From the NCBI RefSeq assembly GCF_045223415.1, contig NZ_JBEQZJ010000004.1, forward strand, positions 1-64,000: a stretch of DNA of 64,000 nt. The letters run 5' to 3'. The translations under genes and the position numbers were made by a program. Within the stretch, counting starts at the first letter, position 1; each line of letters begins with the position of its first letter. Positions 35,206-43,786 of this stretch are shown one piece after another. A model generated the notes under the pieces. It worked only from the letters and a program-made list of their open reading frames with translations. It was not told the origin of the DNA and did no database searches. Source of the stretch: Hoskinsella mucinilytica. GTDB taxonomy: Bacteria; Bacillota_I; Bacilli_A; Erysipelotrichales; Erysipelotrichaceae.

Positions 35206-36726
35206 ATGAAAAAATTGAAAAAGCTCTTAGCTGTACTTGGTGTTTGTATGATGTTTACGGCAAACATGCCATGGATACATGCACAAGAGGAAACCACAAC
35301 ACAACAAGGTGAAGGGGATTTGCTTCAACAAATCCTAGATCGAGGGGAATTGATCGTAGGGACATCACCGGATTTCCCACCTATGGAATTTATTGATACG
35401 ACCAAGGAGGGACAAGATCAATATGTTGGCTGTGATATTGAGATGGCAAAATATATTGCAGACAAACTTGGGGTGAAGCTGACCATCAAGGCAATGGACT
35501 TTGATGCTGTACTTGCCAGTGTTACAACTCAACAAATCGATATGGCGATTACCGGAATCACAAAGACACCTGCACGAGAATCTTCCATGGAAATGACGGA
35601 TTCCTATTTTGATGAAGAAGGTGAATCCGGTTGGCAAGGCATTTTGATCAAGAAGGATAAAAAAGATGTTTATACTTCATTGGATACCTTAAAGGGGAAA
35701 AAGATTGCAGTACAATCCGGTAGTCTACAAGACTTTTATGTAAAAGACCAATTACCGGATGCGAAAATTCAATATATAACACAACTAAATGATGCAATCG
35801 AATTATTGAACAATGGAACTGTAGATGCAGTCGCAACTGCTTATGGTACCGGTAAAGATTTTGTAGAACAAAAAGATGGACTTTATATTGGCGAAGAACT
35901 ATTGTTCACCTTAAATGCAAATTATACAGGTAATCGTATTGGGATACCTAAGGGTGAAACTGCATTATTATATCGTGTCAATGATATCGTCAAAGAAATC
36001 AAGGACCAGCATTTATATGAAGAATGGTATCAGGAAGCTTTGAACTATGGTAAGACAAAAATCGAAGGGAATTATGTAGAACGAGTGCTTCAGATTGCGC
36101 AAATCTATTGGCCAAAGTTTTTACAAGGATTAGGGGCAACATTAGGCTTGGCTTTGATTACGGTATTGGGTGGAACTTTATTGGGACTTGTCTTGGCACT
36201 GGTAAAACTTTCTAAGAATAAGTTTGTGAAATTCCTATCTGCTGCCTATGTTGAAATCATTCGAGGAACACCGCTTTTGCTTCAGTTATGGTTATTTGTT
36301 ACGATCTTCGCATTGTTCAAAGCAGAAATGATCGTAAGTGTGATCGTGGCTTTGATCGTTAACAGTAGTGCGTATGTTGCGGAAATCATTCGTGGTGGTA
36401 TCATGGCTGTAGATAAGGGACAATGGGAAGCCGCAAAGAGCTTGGGTATGAGCAATCAGCATATGATGACAAAGATTATATTCCCACAAGCATTTAAAAC
36501 CATTCTTCCATCTCTTGGCAATGAATTTATCATGATGGTCAAAGAAACTTCGTTGGCTTCTACTTTCTATATCGGGGAATTGATGACTGCCAATAATGTC
36601 ATTAAAACAGCAACGTATTTTACATTGGAAACCTTGACCATTACAGCCATCATCTATTTTGTGGTTACATTCAGTTTAAGTAAATTAGTAAATTATATGG
36701 AAAGGAGGATGGGTGTCAGTGACTAA
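35206..36726 (+). CDS. Amino-acid ABC transporter, fused substrate-binding protein and permease
   Basis: A 506-residue fusion. A signal peptide (MKKLKKLLAVLGVCMMF) leads to a polar-amino-acid-binding domain: GELIVGTSPDFPPMEFID, the D-A-V-A-T region, and IGIPKGETALLYRVND. From about residue 300 a HisM/GlnP-type permease follows, with four to five membrane spans and the EAAKSLGMSNQHMMTKIIFP loop that contacts the ATPase. Such fusions are common in Bacillota. It follows a T-box leader, so substrate supply is matched to one charged tRNA. The ATG after AAAGGA is used. Confidence 0.9.
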   Translation: MKKLKKLLAVLGVCMMFTANMPWIHAQEETTTQQGEGDLLQQILDRGELIVGTSPDFPPMEFIDTTKEGQDQYVGCDIEMAKYIADKLGVKLTIKAMDFDAVLASVTTQQIDMAITGITKTPARESSMEMTDSYFDEEGESGWQGILIKKDKKDVYTSLDTLKGKKIAVQSGSLQDFYVKDQLPDAKIQYITQLNDAIELLNNGTVDAVATAYGTGKDFVEQKDGLYIGEELLFTLNANYTGNRIGIPKGETALLYRVNDIVKEIKDQHLYEEWYQEALNYGKTKIEGNYVERVLQIAQIYWPKFLQGLGATLGLALITVLGGTLLGLVLALVKLSKNKFVKFLSAAYVEIIRGTPLLLQLWLFVTIFALFKAEMIVSVIVALIVNSSAYVAEIIRGGIMAVDKGQWEAAKSLGMSNQHMMTKIIFPQAFKTILPSLGNEFIMMVKETSLASTFYIGELMTANNVIKTATYFTLETLTITAIIYFVVTFSLSKLVNYMERRMGVSD

Positions 36727-37456
36727 GCAGGCATTGATCCGAGTTGAGGGTCTGAAAAAACATTTTGGAGATCTAGAAGTATTAAAAGGTATCACAGAAG
36801 AAATCCACGAAGGGGAAGTAGTCAGTATCATCGGACCAAGTGGTTCAGGAAAAAGTACCTTTCTTCGCTGTTTGAATTTATTAGAGGAACCAACGGATGG
36901 TAAGGTCATCTTTGAAGGTGTGAATATTGCGGATAAATCAGTTGATATCGATAAGCATCGTCAAAAGATCGGTATGGTATTCCAGCATTTCAACGTATTT
37001 CCTCATTTAAGCGTGTTAGAAAACATTACCATTACACCTATATTGGAATTAAAGATGCCAAAAGAGGAAGCAAATCAATTGGGTTGTGAGCTTCTTTCTA
37101 AGGTAGGACTCTTGGATAAGAAAGACGAATACCCAAGAAAGCTTTCTGGTGGTCAGAAGCAACGTTTGGCTATCGTACGTGCACTTGCGATGAAACCGGA
37201 TGTAATTTTATTTGATGAACCAACCAGTGCCTTAGATCCTGAAATGGTGAAGGATGTATTAGATGTTATCAAAAGTCTTGCGGATCAAGGTATGACCATT
37301 GTCATTGTCACACATGAAATGGCATTTGCGAAACAGATCAGTGATCGTGTCTTGTTTATGGATGGTGGATATATCCAAGAACAAGGAACCCCGGATCAAA
37401 TCTTCAATCATCCAAAAAACGAAAGAACCATCGAGTTTTTAAGTAAGGTATTATAA
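36713..37456 (+). CDS. Amino-acid ABC transporter ATP-binding protein
   Basis: The 247-residue ATPase of the same transporter (GlnQ/HisP type). Walker A GPSGSGKST, signature LSGGQKQR and Walker B VILFDEPTSALD are all present, as is the switch histidine in VTHEMAFAKQ. It overlaps the permease by 14 bases and begins with GTG behind AGGAGG; a second GTG two codons later is an equally possible start. Polar amino-acid uptake is clear, the specific substrate is not. Confidence 0.92.
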   Translation: MSVTKQALIRVEGLKKHFGDLEVLKGITEEIHEGEVVSIIGPSGSGKSTFLRCLNLLEEPTDGKVIFEGVNIADKSVDIDKHRQKIGMVFQHFNVFPHLSVLENITITPILELKMPKEEANQLGCELLSKVGLLDKKDEYPRKLSGGQKQRLAIVRALAMKPDVILFDEPTSALDPEMVKDVLDVIKSLADQGMTIVIVTHEMAFAKQISDRVLFMDGGYIQEQGTPDQIFNHPKNERTIEFLSKVL

Positions 37457-37458
37457 AA

Positions 37459-37498
37459 AAAATCAAAGCATAGGTTCAAGCCATGCTTTGATTTTTTT
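37459..37498 (+). terminator. Intrinsic terminator of the transporter operon
   Basis: AAAATCAAAGCAT and ATGCTTTGATTTT pair over 13 bases, followed by a T run. The preceding A run suggests it can act in both directions. Confidence 0.92.
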
Positions 37499-37631
37499 TC
37501 GTTTCATTGATTTAACAAAAAAATTACATTTCATATTCTGATTTTATTTTATAATGATATAAGTAAAGGAAGGTGAGAAAATGATAGCATAACTTGGCAC
37601 ATTCTTTCATAGTTTGTAAAGAGGTGAGAGT

Positions 37632-37832
37632 ATGCTTTCCATTGAAAACAATCAAATCATGATGGAACATTATACTGATGTTGTATCGGTGTCATCCACC
37701 AAGGTGCAGGTCAAATTTAAAGGTTATCAGATATGCATACAAGGCGATGATCTAAAGATTTTAGCTTTGGCAGCAAGCGAGATTTATATGGCCGGGAAGC
37801 TGGAAAGCATAGAGTTCCTATATGAAAAATAA
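37632..37832 (+). CDS. yqfC: Sporulation protein YqfC
   Basis: A 66-residue protein of the YabP/YqfC family, with the pattern ISSTKVxVKFKGYxIxIxGxxLKI visible from residue 21. In Bacillus it is a mother-cell (SigE) protein of unknown mechanism encoded next to yqfD. The RBS is AAGAGGTGAGAG. About 60 bases upstream a three-codon ORF (ATG ATA GCA TAA) has its own good ribosome site, which is probably incidental. Confidence 0.85.
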   Translation: MLSIENNQIMMEHYTDVVSVSSTKVQVKFKGYQICIQGDDLKILALAASEIYMAGKLESIEFLYEK

Positions 37833-38748
37833 AAAAACCGTAGGCTTAGACAAATGGAAGCTATATGATAACCTATTACATGTATTGCAGATCGCCGCAA
37901 AAGCAGATATTGAATTATATGATGTCGAGGAGCACAATGGTTATACCTTATGTTATGTGCCTGTTTATCAACGTAATAAAGTGTATCGTTATTTCGAACG
38001 AAACGAAAAACTGGAAACAACGGGAATGTTGGGTTATTTGTTTCGCTCTTTGAAAAAGCCATCAAGGGTAGCCGGTGTATTATGTGCTATTTTATTGTGG
38101 TATGGCATGTCACATATGATCTATGTGATCGATATCAAGGGAGAAGACGATGAAAGTAAACAGCTGATTCAAAAGACGCTACAAGATATGAAAGTGGTGC
38201 CACCTTTCTATGATAAAGATATCATGAGCGTAAAAAAGGATTTAAAGAAACAGTTGGAGCATAAGATTGCTTGGTTAGAAATAGAAAAGCGAGGCAGTAA
38301 ATATCGCATTTCTTATACACCAAAAGAATTTGCTCATATCGAAGAATTGGGTCACGATGAATTGATTGCGAAAGAAGATGGCGTTATTCAACGCTTTGAT
38401 GTCTTACATGGAAACAAACTGCATAAGGTGAATGAATTTGTGCATAAGGGAGATGTGCTAGTTAGTAATGTGATTGATACATCAAGCAATTCCAAGGAAG
38501 AATTATATGTAAAGGGAAGAGTATTTGCTTATACATGGAAAGATATTAGCGTTGAAATGAAGGATGATAAGATGCCAAAAGCATTCCAATACTTTACGCT
38601 ATTATTTCAGGCTAGAAATGAAATCAGTGATCGTATGCGGAAGGACGATCGTATTTATGCAGAAAATATTTTGCAATTCTCTAAAGAAGTGGGTAAAATA
38701 AAGATGGTGATTCATTATACATTGATACAGGATATCACCACACCTTAA
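37822..38748 (+). CDS. yqfD: Sporulation protein YqfD
   Basis: A 308-residue protein with one membrane span near residues 85-105 (VAGVLCAILLWYGMSHMIYV) and a large extracytoplasmic region. The VIDIKGEDDESKQLIQKTL stretch and the KEDGVIQRFDVLHGN segment fit the YqfD family, which is needed during engulfment or early forespore development in Bacillus. It overlaps yqfC by 11 bases, and phoH follows. Confidence 0.88.
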   Translation: MKNKKTVGLDKWKLYDNLLHVLQIAAKADIELYDVEEHNGYTLCYVPVYQRNKVYRYFERNEKLETTGMLGYLFRSLKKPSRVAGVLCAILLWYGMSHMIYVIDIKGEDDESKQLIQKTLQDMKVVPPFYDKDIMSVKKDLKKQLEHKIAWLEIEKRGSKYRISYTPKEFAHIEELGHDELIAKEDGVIQRFDVLHGNKLHKVNEFVHKGDVLVSNVIDTSSNSKEELYVKGRVFAYTWKDISVEMKDDKMPKAFQYFTLLFQARNEISDRMRKDDRIYAENILQFSKEVGKIKMVIHYTLIQDITTP

Positions 38749-38763
38749 TGTAAAGGAGAATGT

Positions 38764-39756
38764 ATGAATACGAAATATACGATTGATTTGAACCATAAGG
38801 ATATGAATCAAGTAGTAAGACTATGTGGTCCAAATGATAAACATTTAGAAATCATTCGCAAGGCATTTCATTGTGAACTGGTCATGCGAGATAATTGCTT
38901 ACATGTATTGTGTGAAGAAGAAGCACTGTTTTTGAAAATACAGAAAATCATCACTGCGTTGTTTGATATGATTGCCAATCATATCGATATCAATGAACGT
39001 GATGTCAGTTATTGTTGTCGCTTAGCTGAAGCAGGCAATATCGATGATATGAAGATAACTTATCAACAGGCTATCGGTAAAACGGTCAATGGGAAATTGA
39101 TCTATCCCAAAACGATGGGACAACGTGTGTTATTTCATGCGATGAAACATAATGAGATCGTATTTGCCACCGGTGTGGCAGGAACAGGCAAAACCTATCT
39201 TGCTGTTGTATATGCCGCAAATCTATTGAAAAAAGGAGAAATCAAGAAAATCATTTTGACAAGACCTGCAGTTGAGGCCGGTGAAAACCTTGGGTTTTTG
39301 CCGGGGGATCTAAAGGAAAAGGTAGACCCTTATCTGCGTCCTTTGTATGATGCATTATATGATACATTAGGCAATGAGGCAGTGGAAAAGCTCTTAGAAA
39401 AAGAGGTTATTGAAATTGCGCCGCTTGCTTATATGCGAGGAAGGACCTTGGATAATGCATTTATCATATTGGATGAAGCGCAGAATACGACCAGAGCACA
39501 AATGAAGATGTTTTTGACCCGTATGGGATTTCAATCTAGAATCGTTATTACCGGTGATGTAACGCAGATCGATTTGATTCGAAAGAAAGACAGTGGGTTA
39601 TTGAACGCAAAGCATTTGTTGTATGGAATTGATGGTATCTCCTTTGTGGAATTGACAAGTCTTGATGTAGTACGTAATCCACTCGTTCAAAAAATCATTG
39701 AACGATACGAGAAGGAGGAAGAATATAATGGCGAGGATATTATTGATCGAAGATGA
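38764..39756 (+). CDS. phoH: PhoH family P-loop ATPase
   Basis: A 330-residue cytoplasmic protein. The Walker A loop is GVAGTGKTYLAVVYA, near residue 140, and FIILDEAQNTTRAQMKMFLTRMG is the Walker B/helicase-like segment. The N-terminal 100 residues form the small KH-like domain of the family. PhoH proteins are linked to RNA metabolism. In Bacillus phoH is followed by pgpH and ybeY; here the next gene is a response regulator, overlapping its end by 29 bases. Confidence 0.92.
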   Translation: MNTKYTIDLNHKDMNQVVRLCGPNDKHLEIIRKAFHCELVMRDNCLHVLCEEEALFLKIQKIITALFDMIANHIDINERDVSYCCRLAEAGNIDDMKITYQQAIGKTVNGKLIYPKTMGQRVLFHAMKHNEIVFATGVAGTGKTYLAVVYAANLLKKGEIKKIILTRPAVEAGENLGFLPGDLKEKVDPYLRPLYDALYDTLGNEAVEKLLEKEVIEIAPLAYMRGRTLDNAFIILDEAQNTTRAQMKMFLTRMGFQSRIVITGDVTQIDLIRKKDSGLLNAKHLLYGIDGISFVELTSLDVVRNPLVQKIIERYEKEEEYNGEDIIDRR

Positions 39757-40408
39757 GGAAAACATAAGAAAGATCATAGCTTATGATTTAAATAAAGCAG
39801 GTAATGAAATCGTTGAATGCGCTGATGGACAACAAGCGATTGATATCGCATTAAAAGAAGATTTTGATGTTTTGATCATTGATTGGATGTTGCCACATGT
39901 CAGTGGAATCGAAATCGTAAAAAAATTAAGAAGTGAAGATAAAGACAGCATCATGATCATGTTGACCGCAAGAGATGATGAATCGGATATTCTTAATGCG
40001 TTTGAACAAGGGGTGGATGATTACATTACCAAACCGTTTTCACCAAGAGAACTGTTGGCAAGAGTGAATGCGCATTTAAAAAGACAAAGCAAAAAGCAAG
40101 GAAAACAATTGGAAATTGCGGATCTGCATATGGATATGAAGCGTAGAGAAGCCTTCGTCAAGGATACTTTATTGGTTTTAACAAAGAAAGAATTTGACTT
40201 ATTAGAGTATTTTATCCAAAATCGTAATATCGTATTATCCAGAGATAGCATTTTAAATGACATCTGGGGCTTTGATTATGATGGTGATACCCGAATTGTT
40301 GATGTACATGTTTTCAAGCTCAGAAGCAAATTAAATGGCTCTCATGTGCATATTAAGTCCAGTCGTGGTGTTGGATATCTATTAGAGGAAACAAATGAAA
40401 CAGAATAA
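39728..40408 (+). CDS. OmpR/PhoP-type response regulator
   Basis: A 226-residue two-component regulator. The receiver has the acidic pocket (IEDEEN), phosphoacceptor Asp52 in LIIDWMLP, LTARD and the KPFSPREL lysine. The C-terminal winged helix includes LTKKEFDLLEYF and RIVDVHVFKLRSKL. The ATG after AGGAGGA is used. It overlaps the sensor kinase gene by 14 bases. Position beside the pst operon and Pho-box repeats suggests it is PhoP; the sequence alone shows only the OmpR class. Confidence 0.88.
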   Translation: MARILLIEDEENIRKIIAYDLNKAGNEIVECADGQQAIDIALKEDFDVLIIDWMLPHVSGIEIVKKLRSEDKDSIMIMLTARDDESDILNAFEQGVDDYITKPFSPRELLARVNAHLKRQSKKQGKQLEIADLHMDMKRREAFVKDTLLVLTKKEFDLLEYFIQNRNIVLSRDSILNDIWGFDYDGDTRIVDVHVFKLRSKLNGSHVHIKSSRGVGYLLEETNETE

Positions 40409-41615
40409 GTTTATCGTGATGTTCTATTTTTTGTTATTTGCTTGTTTGGTCGAATATTTTCTTGATTTGAATGCCTATGCAATGATCGTATTGATGATCC
40501 TGGCATTCACTGTTCTTTGGTATTATCTAGAAAAAGAAGAAATGAATGTCAAATTAAAGGAAAACATTGAACTTCAACAAGAGGTACAATCGACCGCAAA
40601 AGATGCGCATCTGAAAAACAAACAGCTATTGACCATAGTTGGTAGCATTCCTTTTCCGATGATCCTCATTGATCAATTCGGAAACATCGTCATGCATAAC
40701 TCATTATCTGAAATATCGTTAGATATGGCATTTCAAGAAGACATGAATTATCTTAACAACAACTTTGTACCACCCGTACAAGAATTTATCAAAGATGCTT
40801 TTATTCTAGAAAAACAATTAGATAAAATACTTAAGATCGATGGCATAGAATATCAAGGAATCAGCGTACCGGTCACAGCGAAATCAAAATACAGCGGATG
40901 CTTGGTGCTATTTCAAGATATCAGTAAGACCTTAGAAGGGGAAAAAATGCAGAAGCGATTTATCGCAGATGCTTCTCATGAATTAAAGACACCGATTGCG
41001 GTCATCAAAGGCATGGTAGAAATCTTGAATCGAGAAGATTTTGATGATGAAGCCACGAGAAAAGAGTTTATGGAACAAATAGATATCGAAATCAATCGTT
41101 TGGATATGCTTGTAAAAGATTTGCTTCAATTATCTAGATTATCCATGTCAAACCCTATTCTTGAACGTAAAAAAACAGATGTAAGAAATGTCATAGATAA
41201 AGCGATTACTTCACTGGAAAAACAGGCAGCTCAGAAAGGTTTGTCGATAGTAAAGGATTATCAAAATCATGATGAAGTATTTTGTGATCCTATGAAAATG
41301 CAACAAGTCGTATTAAATCTGATCAGCAATGCAATCAAATATAGCGATACCGGAACCATTACCATCAGAACCTTAGCACAAGGACATTATTATGTGCTGG
41401 AGGTTCAAGATGAAGGGGTAGGGTTATCGCCAGAAGATCAACAAAAGATTTTTGAGCGATTCTATCGAGTAAATGATGACAGAAGTAGAAAAAGTGGTGG
41501 TAGCGGTTTAGGTCTACCGATTACCAAAGGTATCATTGAAGCTCATAGTGGAAAGATCGAAGTTATCAGTGAATTAGGTAAGGGAACCACTTTTCGTATT
41601 TTGTTGAAGAATTGA
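40395..41615 (+). CDS. PhoR-type sensor histidine kinase
   Basis: A 406-residue kinase with two N-terminal membrane spans within the first 46 residues and only a very short loop between them, then a PAS domain (SIPFPMILIDQFGNIVMHN). The phosphorylated histidine is in FIADASHELKTPIAVIKGM near residue 195, followed by N, D and G boxes (NLISNAIKYS, DEGVGLS, GGSGLGLPIT). The missing extracellular sensor domain fits PhoR-like kinases that sense phosphate through PstSCAB and PhoU rather than directly. The partner regulator is upstream. Confidence 0.88.
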   Translation: MKQNKFIVMFYFLLFACLVEYFLDLNAYAMIVLMILAFTVLWYYLEKEEMNVKLKENIELQQEVQSTAKDAHLKNKQLLTIVGSIPFPMILIDQFGNIVMHNSLSEISLDMAFQEDMNYLNNNFVPPVQEFIKDAFILEKQLDKILKIDGIEYQGISVPVTAKSKYSGCLVLFQDISKTLEGEKMQKRFIADASHELKTPIAVIKGMVEILNREDFDDEATRKEFMEQIDIEINRLDMLVKDLLQLSRLSMSNPILERKKTDVRNVIDKAITSLEKQAAQKGLSIVKDYQNHDEVFCDPMKMQQVVLNLISNAIKYSDTGTITIRTLAQGHYYVLEVQDEGVGLSPEDQQKIFERFYRVNDDRSRKSGGSGLGLPITKGIIEAHSGKIEVISELGKGTTFRILLKN

Positions 41616-41710
41616 TTTTTTCATAAACTATTTGAAATTTGGAAATAGAAAGTAATTTATAATAGAAACTTTCATATCATGAATTTGATTTCTGAAAATT
41701 TATAATTTAA

Positions 41711-41739
41711 TTGATTTACATTGTAAGTTGATATATGAT
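41711..41739 (+). promoter_or_regulatory. Promoter of the candidate small RNA
   Basis: TTGATT and TATGAT with a 17-base spacer. The expected start, G41746, is the first base of the RNA's long stem. Confidence 0.55.
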
Positions 41740-41745
41740 TATCTT

Positions 41746-41815
41746 GTCAATGTGATACACGTATTGTTCTAACTTCCCCCACCCAGGCAATGCGTTGTGA
41801 TCATTGACTTTTTTT
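41746..41815 (+). ncRNA. Candidate small regulatory RNA with C-rich loop
   Basis: An unannotated unit of about 70 bases. GTCAATG (41746-41752) pairs with CATTGAC (41802-41808), then a symmetric 6x6 internal loop, then ACGTATTG pairs with CAATGCGT over 8 pairs. The 21-base apical loop holds CTTCCCCCACCC, and seven T residues follow the stem. So the whole RNA is one terminator-type hairpin with an exposed C-rich loop, like several Bacillota sRNAs that bind ribosome sites. It lies between the phosphate sensor gene and a convergent tRNA. The rest of the 490-base gap is AT-rich with no other gene except the tRNA. Confidence 0.55.
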
Positions 41816-41840
41816 ATTCTAAACAGGAACTATTGTATAC

Positions 41841-41866
41841 AAAAAAAGCCTTTTGACAAAGGCTTG
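41841..41866 (-). terminator. Terminator of tRNA-Glu
   Basis: On the minus strand AAGCCTTT and AAAGGCTT form an 8-bp stem followed by T residues, a few bases past the tRNA 3' end. Confidence 0.85.
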
Positions 41867-41873
41867 ATTGACA

Positions 41874-41948
41874 TGGTATCGCGTACGGGATTTGAACCCG
41901 TGGTACAGCCTTGAGAGGGCTGTGGCTTAACCGCTTGCCGAACGCGAC
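41874..41948 (-). tRNA. tRNA-Glu (anticodon CTC)
   Basis: A 75-base cloverleaf on the minus strand with encoded CCA. The acceptor stem is GTCGCGT with ACGCGAT (one G-U), the D arm GGC/GCC, the anticodon stem CAGCC/GGCTG with loop CTCTCAA giving anticodon CTC, and the T arm ACGGG/CCCGT with TTCAAAT. It reads GAG. It has its own promoter and terminator and is the only tRNA seen in the window. Confidence 0.93.
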
Positions 41949-41965
41949 ATTTTTACTGCTAAAAT

Positions 41966-41995
41966 ATTATAGCATCAAAACAATCTAGGATGCAA
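41966..41995 (-). promoter_or_regulatory. Promoter of tRNA-Glu
   Basis: On the minus strand TTGCAT and a consensus TATAAT with an 18-base spacer, about 18 bases before the tRNA. Confidence 0.7.
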
Positions 41996-42126
41996 GCTTT
42001 TCTTGCGAAACTTACATAAAATAAGGATGCTTTGTAATTTGTTTCAGAGAAAAGAAACCTTTCCACCAGAATATATTTATGATATCATTAGAGTCATAGG
42101 AAAGAATGGAAAGGAGGGAATTGGTT

Positions 42127-42711
42127 GTGAATATTCAATGGTGCGGGTTTTTAAACCATCCTGATGATCTTGAAAAGGCAAATGTGGAAGGCTTCGAAAA
42201 AATGAAGGATGAAGAAAGTGATATCATTTTTGGCTTGATCCTATTGGCCATTCCTTTGTTTTTTGGTGTCATGCATATGATGAGCATCAAAGGTATGACA
42301 TTAACTGAGCTTCTGGTGGGAGATATCATTGGACTATTGATCTTAATTCCCATATTTATTCTTCATGAATTGATTCATGCATTATGTTGTCCACGACATG
42401 CACAGAAACAAATATATTGGCATAAATTAACCTTGATCACTTATTGTAAAGAACCTATGGATAAAACCCAGATGATGATCGTATTATTAGCTCCTAATGT
42501 TTTATTAGGTTGTAGCTCATATATGTTGTGGATGTTAGGTATCGTATCTGCTAATCCATTGCTTGATAAAGTGTTGGGATTGATGATCCTGGTGTTGTTG
42601 TTAGGCGCTGTATGGGATCTATCCTTAGCAGTAACGATCATGATTCGTACCCCAAGTAAAGCGGTGGTATGTTTATCAGGGGAACATATATATTATAAAG
42701 ACGGAAAATAA
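42127..42711 (+). CDS. DUF3267 family membrane zincin-like protein
   Basis: A 194-residue protein with four or so membrane spans and HELIH (in IFILHELIHALCC), the HExxH zinc motif typical of DUF3267 putative metalloproteases. APNVLLG further on may provide the remaining ligand region. Function is unknown for the family. The start is a GTG eight bases behind AGGAGGG; the upstream ATG at 42106 precedes that ribosome site and is unlikely. A single-gene unit that ends in a terminator next to the pst promoter. Confidence 0.75.
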   Translation: MNIQWCGFLNHPDDLEKANVEGFEKMKDEESDIIFGLILLAIPLFFGVMHMMSIKGMTLTELLVGDIIGLLILIPIFILHELIHALCCPRHAQKQIYWHKLTLITYCKEPMDKTQMMIVLLAPNVLLGCSSYMLWMLGIVSANPLLDKVLGLMILVLLLGAVWDLSLAVTIMIRTPSKAVVCLSGEHIYYKDGK

Positions 42712-42740
42712 AAGTCAATCACAATGGATTGGCTTTTTTT
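42711..42740 (+). terminator. Intrinsic terminator
   Basis: AAAGTCAATC and GATTGGCTTT form a 10-bp stem (one G-U) followed by a T run that merges into the first Pho-box repeat. Confidence 0.85.
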
Positions 42741-42777
42741 AACGATTCCTTAACGAATTGTTTATATTCTATTCATA
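42739..42777 (+). promoter_or_regulatory. Pho box: four direct repeats with 11-bp spacing
   Basis: TTAACG, TTAACG, TTTATA and TTCATA begin at 42739, 42750, 42761 and 42772, exactly 11 bases apart. This is the layout of PhoP-binding TTAACA-like repeats in Bacillus. A TATGAT -10 at 42787-42792 follows with no SigA -35, as in activator-dependent promoters. Confidence 0.75.
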
Positions 42778-42842
42778 ATCTTCGTTTATGATATACACGT
42801 ATTCAAGGAAGGATAAAGAAACTTCGAGGAGGAATAGAAAAG

Positions 42843-43769
42843 ATGAAAAAATTATTGGTAAGTGTACTGGCTGTTGCATTATTGGCAGGCTGTAGCAGTA
42901 ATGGCACTGATTCAGGCAAGGTAAGCGGCGAAATTAAAGTTTATACACGAGACTCTACAAGTGGAACAAGAGAAGCCTTTGAAAAAGGTGTAGGATTTGA
43001 AGGCGAATTAACGAAAACAGCAACTGAGGTCAAAAGTAATGACGATATGGCTGCGAAAGTAGGACAAGATAAAAACGGCATTGGATATACATCCTTATCA
43101 ACAGACTTTGAAAAAAACAACGTCAAGGCACTTTCTTATGAAGGCGTGAATGCATCTAGTGAAACTGTATTAGACGGTAGCTATGGACTACAACGACCAT
43201 TTATGTTTGTGACAAGAGCAACAGGAGATTTTGGTAGCGAAGATAAAGAAGAATTGGTTCGTGCGTTCTTAGACTTTATGCAAAACTCTAAAGAGGGTAT
43301 GGAAGTTGTGAAAGCAGCCGGCGGTGAGGTTGATGAAACTAAGGCGAAAGCATGGGAAGAATTGGCAAAGAACTATCCTGTATTAAACAAAGACAATTCA
43401 GGAATCACCATCAGAACTTGTGGTTCTACTTCAGTAGAAAAAACGTTAAAAGCAGCTTTGGAAGCATTCTCTCCAATGGCAGGAAATTTCAAATATACAA
43501 TGAACCAATCAGGTAGTGGGGATGCTGTGAAGTTTACCTTAGGGGCTGAAAAGGACGGTGCTAGTGCAGGAGATATCGGATTTGCTTCACGTGCATTCAA
43601 GGATGATGGAACAGAAGATATCAGTAAAGCATTGACAAGTGGTCAATATTGTATTGATGCGGTTGTCGCAGTTGTAAACAAGGATAACGCTGATTACACG
43701 AATATGACACAGGCACAACTAAAGGATATTTTCACAGGCACAACAACGAATTGGGAAGATATCAAGTAG
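42843..43769 (+). CDS. pstS: Phosphate-binding lipoprotein PstS, circularly permuted
   Basis: A 308-residue lipoprotein (lipobox ALLAGC, Cys17) that binds phosphate outside the membrane. Its order is reversed relative to normal PstS. Residues about 30-170 match the usual second half (VYTRDSTSGTREAFEKG, GIGYTSLS, VKALSYEGV, RPFMFVTR). Residues about 188-308 match the usual first half (CGSTSVEKTL, NQSGSGDAVKF, GDIGFASRAF, VAVVNKDN, LKDIFTGTTTNWEDIK). The protein ends exactly where the standard one would continue into the SGTR segment. All phosphate-binding motifs are present, so it is probably functional. It follows a Pho box and leads pstCAB-phoU. RBS GAGGAGG. Confidence 0.88.
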   Translation: MKKLLVSVLAVALLAGCSSNGTDSGKVSGEIKVYTRDSTSGTREAFEKGVGFEGELTKTATEVKSNDDMAAKVGQDKNGIGYTSLSTDFEKNNVKALSYEGVNASSETVLDGSYGLQRPFMFVTRATGDFGSEDKEELVRAFLDFMQNSKEGMEVVKAAGGEVDETKAKAWEELAKNYPVLNKDNSGITIRTCGSTSVEKTLKAALEAFSPMAGNFKYTMNQSGSGDAVKFTLGAEKDGASAGDIGFASRAFKDDGTEDISKALTSGQYCIDAVVAVVNKDNADYTNMTQAQLKDIFTGTTTNWEDIK

Positions 43770-43786
43770 AAACATGAATAGCTTCA

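Noticed and set aside
37581..37592. Three-codon leader ORF before yqfC
   Set aside because: It has a good ribosome site, but nothing links so short a frame to control of yqfC; treated as chance.
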